Source: Setoptus koraiensis (taxonomy: Eukaryota > Arthropoda). Taken from it: 64,000 nucleotides of DNA. Both the position numbers and the translations under genes were made by a program. This document shows positions 22,017 to 32,536 of this stretch, one piece after another. Location of the stretch: NCBI GenBank assembly GCA_048013815.1, contig CM106585.1, positions 15,624,001 to 15,688,000 of the forward strand, written 5' to 3'. Within the stretch, counting starts at the first letter, position 1; every line of letters begins with the position of its first letter. The notes beneath the pieces are model-generated. The model saw only the letters and a program-made list of their open reading frames with translations. It made no database searches and was not told the origin of the DNA.

Positions 22017-22447
22017 AACCAAGATCTCTATCAACCTATATTCGGGATTACACCTTCCTCTTTGTTTTTCAACTTGCGACCAGCAAATCATAGCAACATA
22101 AGGTGCATTCCGTATGTTGGACTCTCCTTTGCTTCTTCAGGCATGATTCCAGTATTGTCCACCTTGTATAAAACAGTCCCAATTTTATTTAAGCTCTACT
22201 ATTGTTCGACTTGTCAACTCTGATGAATAAAAGGAAAATATGTGCGGTTCCTTCGGAGCTTCTACACTTTGCCCAGGTAACTAGAGCAATGTTACATCGC
22301 CAAGGTAATTTGATTCAAATAACGCGCTATTACGGTTTTCGAAAGTCAACCTGGACCCAATCAAAAAAATAAGGAATGAGAAATACCCCTGAAATTTAGA
22401 CCAAATAGGCTTAAAATATAGCAAATGTATTGAGACGAACAATCGTC
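22017..22447. other. ROGDI-TMEM222 spacer
   Basis: 431 bp with an ATGAATAAAAGG polyadenylation-like hexamer near 22223-22230. No exon is seen. Confidence 0.5.
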
Positions 22448-22927
22448 ATGGATTACAGCAGAATTCCTTTTAGCATTGTTTGGACGCCGTTACCATTGAT
22501 AACATGGCTGATACCTATAATCGGACATACTGGTATAACTGATTCTGAGGGAAAGATATATGATTTTGGTGGATCTTATTATGTAGCTGTGGACAACTTT
22601 ACATTTGGCAATCCCACAAAATACCTTAAGTTGGACCCAAGTAAGGCCGGTGGAGCTAATCAATGGGATGAGGCGATACTTAAGGGAGCGGACAAATATG
22701 GACAAACTTGTCACAACATTGTGACCAACAATTGTCACGATCACGTTGCAGATACTCTCAACTATATGAGCTACGATGGTAAAAAGAACTATAATCAATT
22801 TAGCATATTCCTTATGATGACTTTTAAATCAAGCTATTGCGGTTTCAGCGGTTTTTTGAAACAGTGGTTTCTATTTATAATAATCTTTACAGTATTAGTC
22901 GTATTCCTTATCAAGAGCTTGTTGTGA
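22448..22927 (+). CDS. TMEM222: TMEM222 / DUF778 family membrane protein
   Basis: 159 residues in one exon, starting at the ATG at 22448 (MDYSRIPFSIVWTPLP); the frame is open slightly upstream but without an ATG. The family signature is present in order: VWTPLPLITWLIPIIGHTGI, IYDFGGSYYV, FGNPTKYLKLD and NNCHDHVADTLNYM, then two hydrophobic segments (about 118-130 and 138-157). His in IIGHTGI and Cys in NNCHDH are in an arrangement like PPPDE-type cysteine peptidases; a catalytic role is inference only. Human TMEM222 is about 208 residues with a longer N-terminus. The function of the family is poorly known. Confidence 0.9.
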   Translation: MDYSRIPFSIVWTPLPLITWLIPIIGHTGITDSEGKIYDFGGSYYVAVDNFTFGNPTKYLKLDPSKAGGANQWDEAILKGADKYGQTCHNIVTNNCHDHVADTLNYMSYDGKKNYNQFSIFLMMTFKSSYCGFSGFLKQWFLFIIIFTVLVVFLIKSLL

Positions 22928-23063
22928 TTTCTGATCTTATTTTGCCATTTACAATAAATTGAAAATATCTAGATTAAAAAACGAATATAACAATTACAAT
23001 AATGGATGTATATTGTGGGGTGTAACGGGGGTGAGCGCAAATGAAAATTTTTCAAAAAGAGTG

Positions 23064-23136
23064 TGGTCAGCGTGGGGATCGAACCCACGACCTTCGCGTT
23101 ATTAGCACGACGCTCTACCGACTAAGCTAGCCGACC
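23064..23136 (-). tRNA. tRNA-Ile (anticodon AAT)
   Basis: On the minus strand the sequence folds into a standard cloverleaf of 72 nt plus discriminator A. The acceptor GGTCGGC pairs with GCTGACC (one G-U). The D arm is GCTT/GAGC. The anticodon stem TCGTG/CGCGA has loop CTAATAA (AAT). The T stem GTGGG/CCCAC has loop TTCGATC. The A box (TAGCTTAGTCGG) and B box (GGTTCGATCCC) are typical of a nuclear RNA polymerase III gene. There is no intron and no encoded CCA. Confidence 0.95.
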
Positions 23137-23781
23137 ACTGATGTGTAAATAATGGAGCAAAATCAATATGATTTGTTTGCTATTATGATAAACCACGCAG
23201 ATTGATTGCATGGAAGATCTTTGACAAGCTCTAGAACTAATAATGTTTTCGATCCAAGGGAAACAAGAGGCTTATCCCTAGTATTATATATCTAATTGTT
23301 CTTTCTCTTGACAGATAGCATTCAGCATTGGGTAAAACTCGCGGCTAAAACAGGATGATCTTACAGGATTCCATAATACTTCAAGGATCACAAATAGTCC
23401 CCATTACTGGTACATGATGTTCATCTGAGGAGAATCTGGATTAACGAACCAGGACAATTTAAATTGGTACACAAACAACTCCAGGTATCTACCGATCTGA
23501 AAAGATAGCAATGCGGTAGTCATTGTTGTTTTTGCATCGCATTTTGACATGTTATATTCTGTCAAGAACTCGCTATTATTTTTCTCGATCGAATCTACAC
23601 ACAACTAACAAGCCGTAGAGTACTTCAATATAGTGCAATACCTACTGGGAGCTTGATGGTTTTCTATGAGTAATATTACTATTGGAACGTGATAGCCTGT
23701 GTCAATTGTTCGTCATCTCTTTCCTCACTATCTCAGACAATACCTTGTCGTATCACCGGATCAAGATAAAAGAGTCAAAAT
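23137..23781. other. spacer upstream of AIP
   Basis: 645 bp without a recognised gene. On the minus strand a TTTTCAG precedes a 30-codon open stretch ending in MNIMYQ and a stop near 23406, which could be a leftover terminal exon, but it has no family resemblance. Confidence 0.4.
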
Positions 23782-25000
23782 ATGTCTATCATAAAACGGG
23801 AGATAGTCTTTCCGGGCAAAAAGGACCTAGGCCCTTTAGTACCAGACACCAAGTTTCAATATCATTTCAGGACTGTTGTAATTAGAGAGCCCGAAGGAAA
23901 GCGTATTCTCATAGACGATAGTCGCAACAAACTTAATAAATCCATGGAGACAATTTATGGTAAAGAATTCAAGCTCCCAATCTGGGAACAATGCTTGAAA
24001 TCTATGAAAGTGGGCGAAGTATGCAAGCTCACTATCCGTGATGATCCTGCTACCCACTTTATCTGTTTAAACTATGTGATTGTATCTAAATGCTTCCGGA
24101 AACACTGCGGCATCAAACCAGATCGTTGTAATCATGAGAGCGAAAGTAGTGGCATGCACAGGTGTTGTATGGCATTCCAAGATTCTCCTTACGAAGATCT
24201 GAATGAACTGATAAAGAACCCACCGGAGATATTTGAATTTACCTTTGAACTGTTATCAATTCAGCCACCAGAAGATTACCAAAAAGATGTATGGCAAATG
24301 AGCGACCAGGAGAAGTTGGACACACTGCCTAAGTTGAAAGATGAAGGTAACCAGCACTATAAACAGTGTAATTATAGTCGCGCAAAAAGTTGTTATGGTA
24401 AAGGTAGGGTTAGGTCTAAGTTGTGGCCTTATATCTTAATATTAATGTTGTTCGGAGTTATTTGTCGCATTCTGTTTTTACCTGATTATATACATTCTTT
24501 ATACAATTTTTCAGGTCTTGGTATCATTGACTCGTTAATGCTTAGAGAGAGACCCAGAGATGATGACTGGGTCAAATTAGACAATATGAAACTGCCATTC
24601 CTCCTTAATTTAGCCCAGATCGAGCTTATCCAAGATGGATATTATGATTGCATCAAGTATTCCGACGAGGCCCTCAGTAGGGATCCGACAAATATCAAAG
24701 CACTTTTCAGGTGAGACATAATATCATACTGGGACAATTTGAATGTATCGCAATGATATCGATACTAATTATTTATTCAAACCAACATTCTGTAAAAAAA
24801 AAAACAGGCGCGCCAAAGCTCATTCAGGGGCTTGGAATCTCAGTGATGCTAAAAAAGATTTCAAAAAATGTCTGGAGATCGATCCAACGATGGAAAAAGT
24901 GATCAAAAAACAGCTCGAAGAATTGAAGAATAAAGAAATAGCAAAGAACAAAGAAGACAGAGATCGGCTGAAAGGAAAAGGTATATTCTCGAACAACTAA
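23782..25000 (+). CDS. AIP: AH receptor-interacting protein homologue (AIP/XAP2)
   Basis: Cytosolic Hsp90 co-chaperone with an FKBP-like domain and TPRs. Three exons: 23782-24403, 24515-24710 and 24808-25000, with introns of 111 and 97 bp. The product is 336 residues (human 330). The N-terminal FKBP-like domain includes ILIDDSR and EFKLPIWEQCLKSMKVGE; HRCCMAF corresponds to the vertebrate RHCCGVAQ segment. The TPR part begins at KDEGNQHYKQCNYSRAK and ends with RRAKAHSGAWNLSDAKKDF and LEIDPTMEKV; the protein stops in KGIFSNN, like the vertebrate GIFSH end. The unspliced first intron stays open and encodes a false hydrophobic run; excluding it restores the family alignment. It is the third FKBP/TPR gene in the window but not a close copy of the FKBP8-like pair. 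Confidence 0.93.
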
Positions 25001-25065
25001 ATTGATCGATTCTAGACTTTGGGCGCAATCACGCGCATGCTTTAGCTGATAGTGTCTTGATCTAT

Positions 25066-25273
25066 TCAGCGATCAGCATGTCGATATTCTACGGCAAGCC
25101 ACAATTTATCAGCCCTGTATGGATGTCTCATTTTGATCAAAACGATTCCTGTGGTCGAATTTGCTTGAATATTCTGTTCTTTTTGCAATTTCGCTTCGTT
25201 GCTAACCTGATCGAAAACAAATACCTTCCCCGCAAAAGAACCTGTCAAAGCTATTTTGTTATGCTCTATCAAC
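25066..25273 (-). pseudogene. possible orphan terminal exon with WD-repeat-like sequence
   Basis: On the minus strand a good acceptor (TTTCTTGTGCAG) precedes about 68 open codons ending at a stop at 25066. The frame contains KIALTGSFAGKVFVFD, which resembles one WD40 blade. No partner exons are visible between it and the 3' end of the His-rich gene, so a fragment or chance frame is as likely as a gene. Confidence 0.2.
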
Positions 25274-25430
25274 TGCACAAGAAATCAATAAATCACTCGC
25301 AATCGGCCAACATTGTTTACTGCTTAATACTGCATTTATTCCAATGGTTAATTGTAACCTTAGTTATTTATTCACAATAGGCATGTGTGTCTCTCTTTCG
25401 GTCCACCCGTCTCTTAATACAATGTTATTT

Positions 25431-26007
25431 TCATTTACCCTTTCCCACAGGGTGCTTATCATACCAGCCGAAGGCCCCTTTCTTACCTGTCCATGCTCCC
25501 ATGTCCAGCCACCCTTTAACACCGTGGCCGTGATGATGATGACCTGTCAGAGAAATGAGAGATTCATTGTCATAACATGGTCATAATTTTGAACATCTTG
25601 TCATTGCCGGCCGGCAGCCAGACTTTCTTTCGATACTCACTTGCGGATGCCCTCAAATCTGGCCCATTGTGATATTGAGCCATGGGCCCGGACTCAGCCG
25701 AAGCTGTCTCTGTTTCATCAACTCCTACAATATCACTAGAGTTTATTGATTGATCGCCATCCGTATTCTGATTGGTCTCGGGTGATTCCCTAACATTAGA
25801 AGCATCATCATGTACCTCAAATAGCTCTGGTATCTCTTGAGTTTCTTCAATATTCATATCATTCCTTCGAAGATCTTGTAGCTGCATATCATTTTCTGAT
25901 TGTTTGCTGAGTTTTCCCCTGACATGTTTGCACTCATTCTTGCCAACAAATAGAGAACAAAACAGTAGTAGCAATGCCGCCATAAATAACCTGTGGTTGC
26001 TAGACAT
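25431..26007 (-). CDS. small secreted acidic protein with His-rich C-terminal domain
   Basis: Two exons on the minus strand: 26007-25641 and 25543-25431, with a 97-bp GT-AG intron, phase 1. The product is 159 residues. The ATG at 26007 starts a clear signal peptide (MSSNHRLFMAALLLLFCSLF). The middle is acidic and Ser/Asn-rich, probably disordered (about 45-115). The second exon encodes a compact end: SHHHHGHGVKGWLDMGAW, then GKKGAFGWYDKHPVGKGK and a stop. The Gly/aromatic/His-rich tail looks like a conserved short motif of secreted arthropod proteins, but I cannot name a family. A GTAAGA within the second exon could be a donor; reading through keeps the motif and a stop soon after. A polyadenylation-like AATAAA lies near 25370. 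Confidence 0.6.
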
Positions 26008-27193
26008 TATTTGTGTATTTTTGTGGCTTGTGGTATTTCTTGAATTGAACTTCAATATAGACAATATTCTGATATGAGATGTTGTTGGTAGGACAGACTT
26101 TCAATGAATGAGCGGTTTATTTGCAATGAATTCAAATTATAGAAAAGTTACAAACTTTAAAAAGAACATCTAATGTATCTAGAATGAAATTCTATCACTG
26201 TCTCAATGTTGGCTTACTTCAGCTCCAACAAATGGAATCACTTATAGTGTATTGGTTGGCGACAAATTATGCTTCCTGAATAAGACCGGTAGATTGTAAA
26301 ATCTTACATAAAAACCATCTCTTGTTCTCATGGCAAGTTTGTAGAAATACCGGATTTAGAGAAGAAACAGCAATATTGCAAACCAATTGTTCATTGTTGA
26401 TGCTGCTGACAACTTGATATATGGCTAGATCGATTTGGTGTGAAGTCAACAATTAATTGAATGTTGCAGCTTAAGCTCCCATCTACTTGAGCTTTCTACT
26501 CATGTGGCTAAGTTGCTGCATTTTGTTTAGTTTGACAATCCGTAATAAACCAGGAAGAAACAGTGATCCAACCAACATGAAATCTTCGGATATCAAGAGC
26601 AAATAACCGTCATTCTTGTGACTAAGACACAGTGGCCCTCTGTACCTTTGTAGCCTGCGCCGTTGTTATCATCTCTATAGAAGCTCCCTAGAAACTTTGA
26701 ATAGTAACTTTTTGCTAGTGTCGATCGATTGGCCATAACTGTTGATGCGGGTTCAATTTTCTTTATTTTCCGATAACTTATCAGATTTGTTTCATTCCAA
26801 ACTGAAGCTTTGTATGCACTTGCGAAGAGTAGTCATCAGTGCATGTATGTCACTTCAAACTCTTTGCTCCAAACTAGAGCTAATAGTTACTCTATCTCTC
26901 TTTCGTTCTATTGTCAAAACGTTCAGGCTTGACTAGTCTACCGCATTACTAGTCACGCCTTGCGATTTTTTTTTTTGTGTTTTTTTTTTCAATGAATACT
27001 TTTCTGTTATAAAAGACTACCAGAAAATGCCTCGATACTATCATCTGCCAGAAATTATGCCCATTCTTCGTAATTTTTCACCTCAATTATAATGGCCAGT
27101 GAATTTGAACAATGCAAACGTAGGATAGTCAGATTGTAGAGTGAGCCATTGCCCTCGATAAGGTATTCTCTGGGAGAATGAAAGTCTTTTGTG

Positions 27194-27217
27194 GGCTTTA
27201 TTCTTGCAAATAAACAT
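27194..27217 (-). repeat. copy of the SELENOT-like 3' flank sequence (pair with 28551-28574)
   Basis: A 24-bp identical segment (GGCTTTATTCTTGCAAATAA then ACAT on the plus strand) occurs here and at 28551-28574. Beyond it, similarity resumes at AGAGAGAATGGTTG after a small indel. Read on the minus strand it contains AATAAA, so it is the likely polyadenylation region of the SELENOT-like gene and a second copy 1.36 kb downstream. This suggests a duplicated 3' end, perhaps of a decayed second gene. Confidence 0.6.
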
Positions 27218-28550
27218 TGAAAGCGTATAATTCAGAGAGAATGGTTGGCTATACTGAAATTATCACAGATCAAATTTGCATGATACGTAATCCTTCGATA
27301 CGTTTCTGGATTTCCTCTCCTTGAGGAACCGAGTGTGAAAATAGGTTCAGAGTATTCTCCATTGAGGCAATGATATAATTCTTCAAAACGCTTTCCAATG
27401 TGCCCTTGGATTGTGCATGTATGTTTCGCGTCTGGTACCAGGAAATTAGACATGTTACGAATGCAAGAGGTCTTCATTGACATGATTGCTGCTATAACGG
27501 GCGCCAAGCTCTAACTTTTTTCTTTCTTTCTTGTAGTTGTCGCATTTCATAGTTCCTCGGAAAAGGTGTCGACTCAAAAAAAACCTTGTATCCGTGTAAA
27601 CAGGGCCTGACTCGCGAACGACAATCCGGAAACGGAAATCAGCCAGAGTCTTGGGTTCACCTGAAAAAGACCTCTTTAACAATAACACATTTTTGAAAAT
27701 CTGAGACCCAAAAGAGAAAGAGCCCAAACTGGGACCCTTTAACCGGTTTAGTATACATAAAATTTATTTGGGTGCTCAGTAAGTAATGAGGTTCTCCAGA
27801 CATCTTGAATTATGCTCATTTTATTCATACAAAAATTAGGCTCGATTTCTGGTACTCACCGCTCCGGTATTCATCCGAAGAATCTTCGAAATTTCGCAAC
27901 ATCACATATGCTTATCAGTATATCAAGATGAACGTCTAATACTGATGAGAAGCATATCGAACCCGAATGATCACCACGACTTTCCAAACTGGCTACCTGT
28001 CGAGCGAGGATAGAGTCATCTTCCATGCATAACGACAACATCTGAGAAAAGAATCACAACAAGATGGGATCTGCGGAGAATCAATGATCTTGCTTTCAGA
28101 ATCGTCACTAGGGCTGCCGGGGAATCAGTCGGCCATGATCTGGCTACAGAAAACATGATCTATGTTGCAATTCAAGAAAATACATGGTGAGTTCGAAAGA
28201 CTCGATCGTCGCTCGAATTTAAAGTCGAAAGAAGCCTTTAAGAAGTCAAAGTATTGATTCCAAGCGATCAATGTAGCGACCCTTACACCCTTGATAGAAT
28301 AGGTAGAATGATAACGTGGGCCAGGCAAATAGACAGGAAAATGATGGAAATAGTTCTGGATAGGCTGTGCATTGAAGAGTAAGAGTTGTGGTAAATTCGG
28401 ATGGACAACGATAAGATACAAAAATCTGTCTGATTCAAGAGATGAAGAGAGGAACATGGGTTAATATTTGAACTTGGAGATAAATCAAAATTCAACCCAC
28501 TGATGTGTTGTTGACGATTTTAAGTCAGATGTAAATGAACATTTTTTGTA

Positions 28551-28574
28551 GGCTTTATTCTTGCAAATAAACAT
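28551..28574 (-). terminator. probable polyadenylation region of the SELENOT-like gene
   Basis: The minus strand carries AATAAA at 28559-28554, about 150 nt past the SELENOT-like stop. It is the partner of the repeat at 27194-27217. Confidence 0.45.
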
Positions 28575-28711
28575 CGAGAGAGAATGGTTGAATATAGACA
28601 ACCATCACATCTGTCATTCCATTTCTCAATGACTAAGCTCTATTTGATCGTGAAGAACATCTATTATACCTACGCCACTTGATCAGATAGATCTTGTCCT
28701 AATAGTCACCA

Positions 28712-29425
28712 TTATGTGGGTGGAATAAAATCATGAGGGATTTTACTCTTTTGATAGAAGTTGGTCTGAGCATTAATGGTCTGAATTAATTCATACGGAG
28801 AGGGCATTCTGCCTGATTCTATTTTGGACCAGATTGGTATATCGTTGTAATAAATCTCGAAAGCTCCTGTTGACATGAGATTGGATTCAATTGTTTGAGT
28901 TAAGAAAAATATCAGCATGGACGCGTACATTTTTCGCTCCGTTATATATGTCCAAATCTGCGGTGTGTCCATACCAAAGTATGTAAACGGGTTAACGTTG
29001 AAGAATATCAAGCCCAGAGTTACAACTTTGAAAATGAATAATAATTGAACTAATTGACTTCTAAGCCATGATGGCTGATGTAATCCACCAATAAAATGGA
29101 AATGTGGATATTTTTCTCTCAACAGTTTGACGGTTCCATCATATGCATTCTTGTAGCCACATGAATGACAATAGAGAATTTTGACAATTGGCGAATGCTC
29201 AACATTCCTTAGATGATCAGCTGAAAAAACTTGGTCAGTTGGCTCGAATGTAGCTTTGGATCCGCTATCAATACCACTGTCGATATCTAAGTTCATTTGG
29301 TGATGATTATGGATTTCTTTGTTGGATACTATCGGCTGTTTGGTTGTGGTGGTGGCAAATAGATCACGGCAGCTCAATGCCGCAAAAAGACCGACCACGA
29401 TGAAAAATACATTTTGCTCAATCAT
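28712..29425 (-). CDS. SELENOT: selenoprotein T homologue, cysteine form
   Basis: ER-resident thioredoxin-like oxidoreductase, 237 residues, one exon. The redox motif is CHSC (Cys86, Cys89, followed by GYKNAY), where vertebrate SELENOT has CxxU; the selenocysteine is replaced by cysteine, encoded by an ordinary codon. Family landmarks follow: a membrane-associated hydrophobic segment (about 125-145), NPFTYFGMDTPQIW, a second hydrophobic segment, NLMSTGAFEIYYNDIPIWSK and ESGRMPSP. A signal-anchor-like N-terminus (MIEQNVFFIVVGLFAALSC) precedes a longer-than-usual polar linker (about 24-75). No SECIS element is needed and none was sought. Expression control is unknown. Confidence 0.93.
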   Translation of the reverse strand: MIEQNVFFIVVGLFAALSCRDLFATTTTKQPIVSNKEIHNHHQMNLDIDSGIDSGSKATFEPTDQVFSADHLRNVEHSPIVKILYCHSCGYKNAYDGTVKLLREKYPHFHFIGGLHQPSWLRSQLVQLLFIFKVVTLGLIFFNVNPFTYFGMDTPQIWTYITERKMYASMLIFFLTQTIESNLMSTGAFEIYYNDIPIWSKIESGRMPSPYELIQTINAQTNFYQKSKIPHDFIPPT

Positions 29426-29613
29426 ATTGAGGCTCAGTTCTCTCTTTAAATACCTAATCCAATTCGATATCGACTTTTCTGTTTCCGTGGATAATTGATA
29501 TAGTCCGACACAATTGAATAGAGTAAATTTAATGATGCCTGTAAATAATTATTAATACATCTTATAGCATTCCTACACATGAGGCCATTGATTTTCACAT
29601 TTCATATTCTCGA

Positions 29614-29998
29614 TCATATGGTTACCTTTTTATGTTCCGCAAATGCAAACTGATTTAATGTAAATCTACGAAGCGCAAACAAGGTCCGCTTGAGGGCGTT
29701 AGTTGCTTTCTTCTTTCTGAGTTGGCGAGCTCCAGAGTCTGCAGTCCAGACAGACCAGAGATTGGAATAACTGTATGAGTAGTTCAAAGAAAACAACATC
29801 AATCAGAACATTCTACCCTTAGCTGCACATTGTAATGCGCTGTCAGCTCCTCTACCGAGTTTTGTTTGAACTTCGAATTTGTAGATTGATCATTATTCGC
29901 ACCGAGTGACGCTGCAGTTGCTTTAGGATTTATTGTGCAGTTACTTTCAAAAAGATCCACCTTGGTTGTCCATTTTGCAACACGATTTTTTTTAGACT
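29614..29998 (-). CDS. possible small spliced gene of unknown function
   Basis: On the minus strand an open stretch at about 29990-29826 (SVEELTAHYNVQL) can join through a GT-AG intron (donor just after CTAAG, acceptor ATACAG) to an open stretch ending at 29614 (LRKKKATNALKRTLFALRRF, then FAEHKK). The join keeps frame and yields a basic, helical C-terminus. A candidate ATG (MDNQ) lies near 29973 but needs a further small intron. I do not recognise the product. It may instead be part of the 3' UTR of the phospholipase gene, whose stop is only 50 nt away on the same strand. Confidence 0.25.
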
Positions 29999-30044
29999 GA
30001 TCTTATTTATTAATGGTCGGTTTTGTCAGGAAACGATACAGCGG

Positions 30045-31343
30045 TCAACGATGAAACAATTGGGCTCCGTTATTCGGATCGGTAGTCCTCATTATACGCT
30101 CCGATATAAACTTGGACACCGCTTTAGATCTAAGCATACCAACATGGGTGACCCCTTTGAATTCCTTGGTGTATATTGGCTCCCTCTGCTGACTCTTCCA
30201 CTGTCGACATGATGACAAACTCTCGATATTCACTGTGCCATCACCATCTCCGTAAAGTGTGGCGCTTTTACTCTTTCCATCTATCGAGCCATCATATACA
30301 ATTTTACTAGCCGTCTCTATACCCGAACTGTATAAACACCACAATTCTACTTTGGGAGCGACCAAACTCTCTGCCACAGCCATGGTGTCCTTATGCATGA
30401 ATTTTGCTGGTAAATTATTGATATCTTCAAATAGTTGATCAATGTTGTCCAATGTGTAATTCTTATTCACAGTTTCAATTAGCAATCTATCTCTAGAGTA
30501 GGCTGGTAATCGCGGAAAAAGGTAGAATAAACTCGGAAAAGTGCCTTGAAGTTTGCGTACTATTTTACCATCAAGTATCGCAACGCCAAGTTTATCTCCA
30601 AATAGCATCGCATGTATAGCCATGAAAGAGCCAGACCACGGGGCCGCTATACTTATCATACGCCTGATGTATTTATTTCTCCACTTCGAGGACTTCTGAT
30701 TCAAGAGATGTACCGAGTTCAGGCAGCCCATAGAGTGGCAGATAAGTGAAATTCGCGAGCAATTATTACTTTCGTAACTTGCCTCTACGAGGTTGGTCAA
30801 ATTGGCGAAAAATTCACCTAGCTCATTTGGAGCCTTTCTGAAGTCATACGGTGCTGCCAACAAATCAATGTTCCGCCGATAATTGTTAATTTCAACAAGC
30901 TCATCTATTATATTAGCGAAATAATCAGTCTTTGGCAAACGTGATCTCTCCAGATACTCTACACTATCTACTGGTCCGAAGGACACTGGCCTAATTTCTA
31001 CTCCTGGTGTATTATTGGACTTATGAGTGACGTTATCATATGTTAGACTCATGTTATCTACAAAACAGTCTATAAAAACCGGAACCAAGAGGTGTACACT
31101 TAGCCAAATGTCAAACCACTGTTTTTTGTTTGCACAAAAATGATGTACCTTGTTCTCTTTATCCAGCTTTGCTTCCATTCTGCTGCCCCCATCACCGGGC
31201 ACTAAAACTACAGTCGTTCTAAGGGAGGCATCATCCCAGAATGTTGATTGATTATGTCTGCTATGACCCAGCGAGAGTATTCCGTTAGGTTCAATGGCAA
31301 TGTCATATAATAGGACTATAAAAGCTAATAGTTTGAGTTTCAT
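30045..31343 (-). CDS. PLA2G15: lysosomal phospholipase A2 / LCAT-family acyltransferase
   Basis: Lipase of the LCAT family, expected to hydrolyse and transacylate phospholipids in lysosomes. 432 residues, one exon. A hydrophobic signal peptide spans about 1-20. Landmarks: VVLVPGDGGSRMEAKLDKE (lid/oxyanion region, as in vertebrate LVPGDLGNQLEAKLDK), the first disulfide cysteines near 70 and 93, and AAPYDFRKAPNE. The catalytic serine Ser204 is in CHSMGC; the acid is in YGDGDGTVN (Asp366 or Asp368) and His400 is in VTHVGML. Several NxS/T sites fit a glycosylated enzyme. The residue after HSMG is Cys, where vertebrates have Asn; the effect is unknown. The match is better to PLA2G15 than to LCAT, as the LDKE segment shows. 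Confidence 0.93.
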   Translation of the reverse strand: MKLKLLAFIVLLYDIAIEPNGILSLGHSRHNQSTFWDDASLRTTVVLVPGDGGSRMEAKLDKENKVHHFCANKKQWFDIWLSVHLLVPVFIDCFVDNMSLTYDNVTHKSNNTPGVEIRPVSFGPVDSVEYLERSRLPKTDYFANIIDELVEINNYRRNIDLLAAPYDFRKAPNELGEFFANLTNLVEASYESNNCSRISLICHSMGCLNSVHLLNQKSSKWRNKYIRRMISIAAPWSGSFMAIHAMLFGDKLGVAILDGKIVRKLQGTFPSLFYLFPRLPAYSRDRLLIETVNKNYTLDNIDQLFEDINNLPAKFMHKDTMAVAESLVAPKVELWCLYSSGIETASKIVYDGSIDGKSKSATLYGDGDGTVNIESLSSCRQWKSQQREPIYTKEFKGVTHVGMLRSKAVSKFISERIMRTTDPNNGAQLFHR

Positions 31344-32536
31344 GCTAGCGAGTAGTTGACGTTGACGATAGGTAGAAGGTTTGAGTTGTGCCAGTTTAGA
31401 AATGCTGAGACTAAATAAATAGTCGTTGTTCGTGCTGAACTACAACTACAACGCGTTATCATAGATATCATTTCGATAAAATGACTCGAAATTGCGTCAT
31501 CATAGATAGGGTTGATATCTTGTGCAATGTTGTGTATCGATCATAGATGTAATCTAGATGAACTAGCTGATAGGCGACAGTAGTTTGGTAAGCAGTGAAA
31601 GTGCCCAAGAACAAACTTCTTGTTAGCATCAGAAAACTCGTACAATTGTGATTTGTACGTACGTGATTTCATTCAGGGGAAGCTCATTTTCAAAAGTTTG
31701 AACCTTGAACAATAGAAAATAGAATAGCACAATAGTGATGTAATTTGAAATATACAAATTACATCACAGAGCCAGGCTAAACAGATCGAGAATACAGAAA
31801 ATTGATTATGGTTGCGGACACAGAAAAAAACGGGCCTTCCTAGCTTCATTTCTCTCATAGAACCAAGCCGGCGTTAAATTATTTTCTTCTCTTCTATGTC
31901 TTAAATTTAGTCTACACATTAATACATAAACTGATTTATGGAAAAAGCATTCGATAACAAACTCGATGATGCCAATGGATTGGTCATCTCAAGCATGACT
32001 GAGTGCGTTGGGTTGGAGTAGTTAGGCAGAGGTCGGAAAGTTTTGCCGCGATCTCGAACAACTGAAACTTTGTAGAAGGTGATGTAAGAATGTTGGAATC
32101 ATCAGAATGATCTCACAGCCCAGATATGTAACCGTGGGAATTTGTAAACAACTTGAAATAAGTTGCGCCCAGAAGCATCACAATGTGTCAATGCGACGCT
32201 ATTCAACAGCTAACAGTGTGGTGATGGTGATGGTGTGTTGGTATGTGTGTGTGTGCTTGTGCTTTTCCCCCTGGTATGTGCACGAGTTTTATGCGGTCAA
32301 CATGAAATAATCGCGAATTCCCTTTCTTCTTTTTACGATTGCAGCCTGACCGTTATTCAGTCCATCTGTATAATACAATGCAAATTCATAATATATTACG
32401 ACTTGTGATTTTAATTAATATCATGTTATGGGTAAACCTAGAATACATATAAGCATTATGTATATATTCAGATGATATTTTTTTTATTCTGTTTGTATGT
32501 TTAGGAAATTAGATTACAGGCGGACCACATCGGATC
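31344..32536. other. divergent interval between PLA2G15 and merlin-like genes
   Basis: 1.2 kb between two divergently transcribed genes, so both promoters should lie here. A polypyrimidine run followed by TTACAG at about 32514-32519, shortly before the merlin-like ATG, suggests a 5' UTR intron acceptor. Palindromic ATTTGTATAT/ATATACAAAT-like sequence occurs near 31740-31765. No exon is recognised. Confidence 0.45.

Larger units (their letters stand above)
26008..28711. other. gene-poor 2.7-kb interval with decayed pieces
   Basis: No confident gene. T-rich runs lie at about 26968-26992. On the minus strand two overlapping frames (about 27727-27455 and 27507-27232) contain protein-like stretches (ADFRFRIVVRESGPVYTD; GHIGKRFEELYHCLNGEY) in different frames. 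On the plus strand, exon-like open stretches occur at about 28013-28183 (ending before GTGAGT) and 28245-28390. None matches a family I recognise. The interval also holds one copy of a sequence found in the 3' flank of the SELENOT-like gene, listed separately. Confidence 0.4.

Noticed and set aside
24404-24514. Transmembrane segment inside the AIP homologue
   Set aside because: The hydrophobic stretch is the open reading of a 111-bp GT-AG intron; removing it restores the AIP alignment.
25470-25485. GTAAGA in the second exon of the His-rich secreted gene as a splice donor
   Set aside because: Reading through keeps a coherent motif ending in a stop shortly after; no acceptor giving a better product was seen, though this remains possible.
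28712-29425. In-frame TGA read as selenocysteine in SELENOT
   Set aside because: The motif position encodes cysteine and the frame is continuous, so no recoding is needed.
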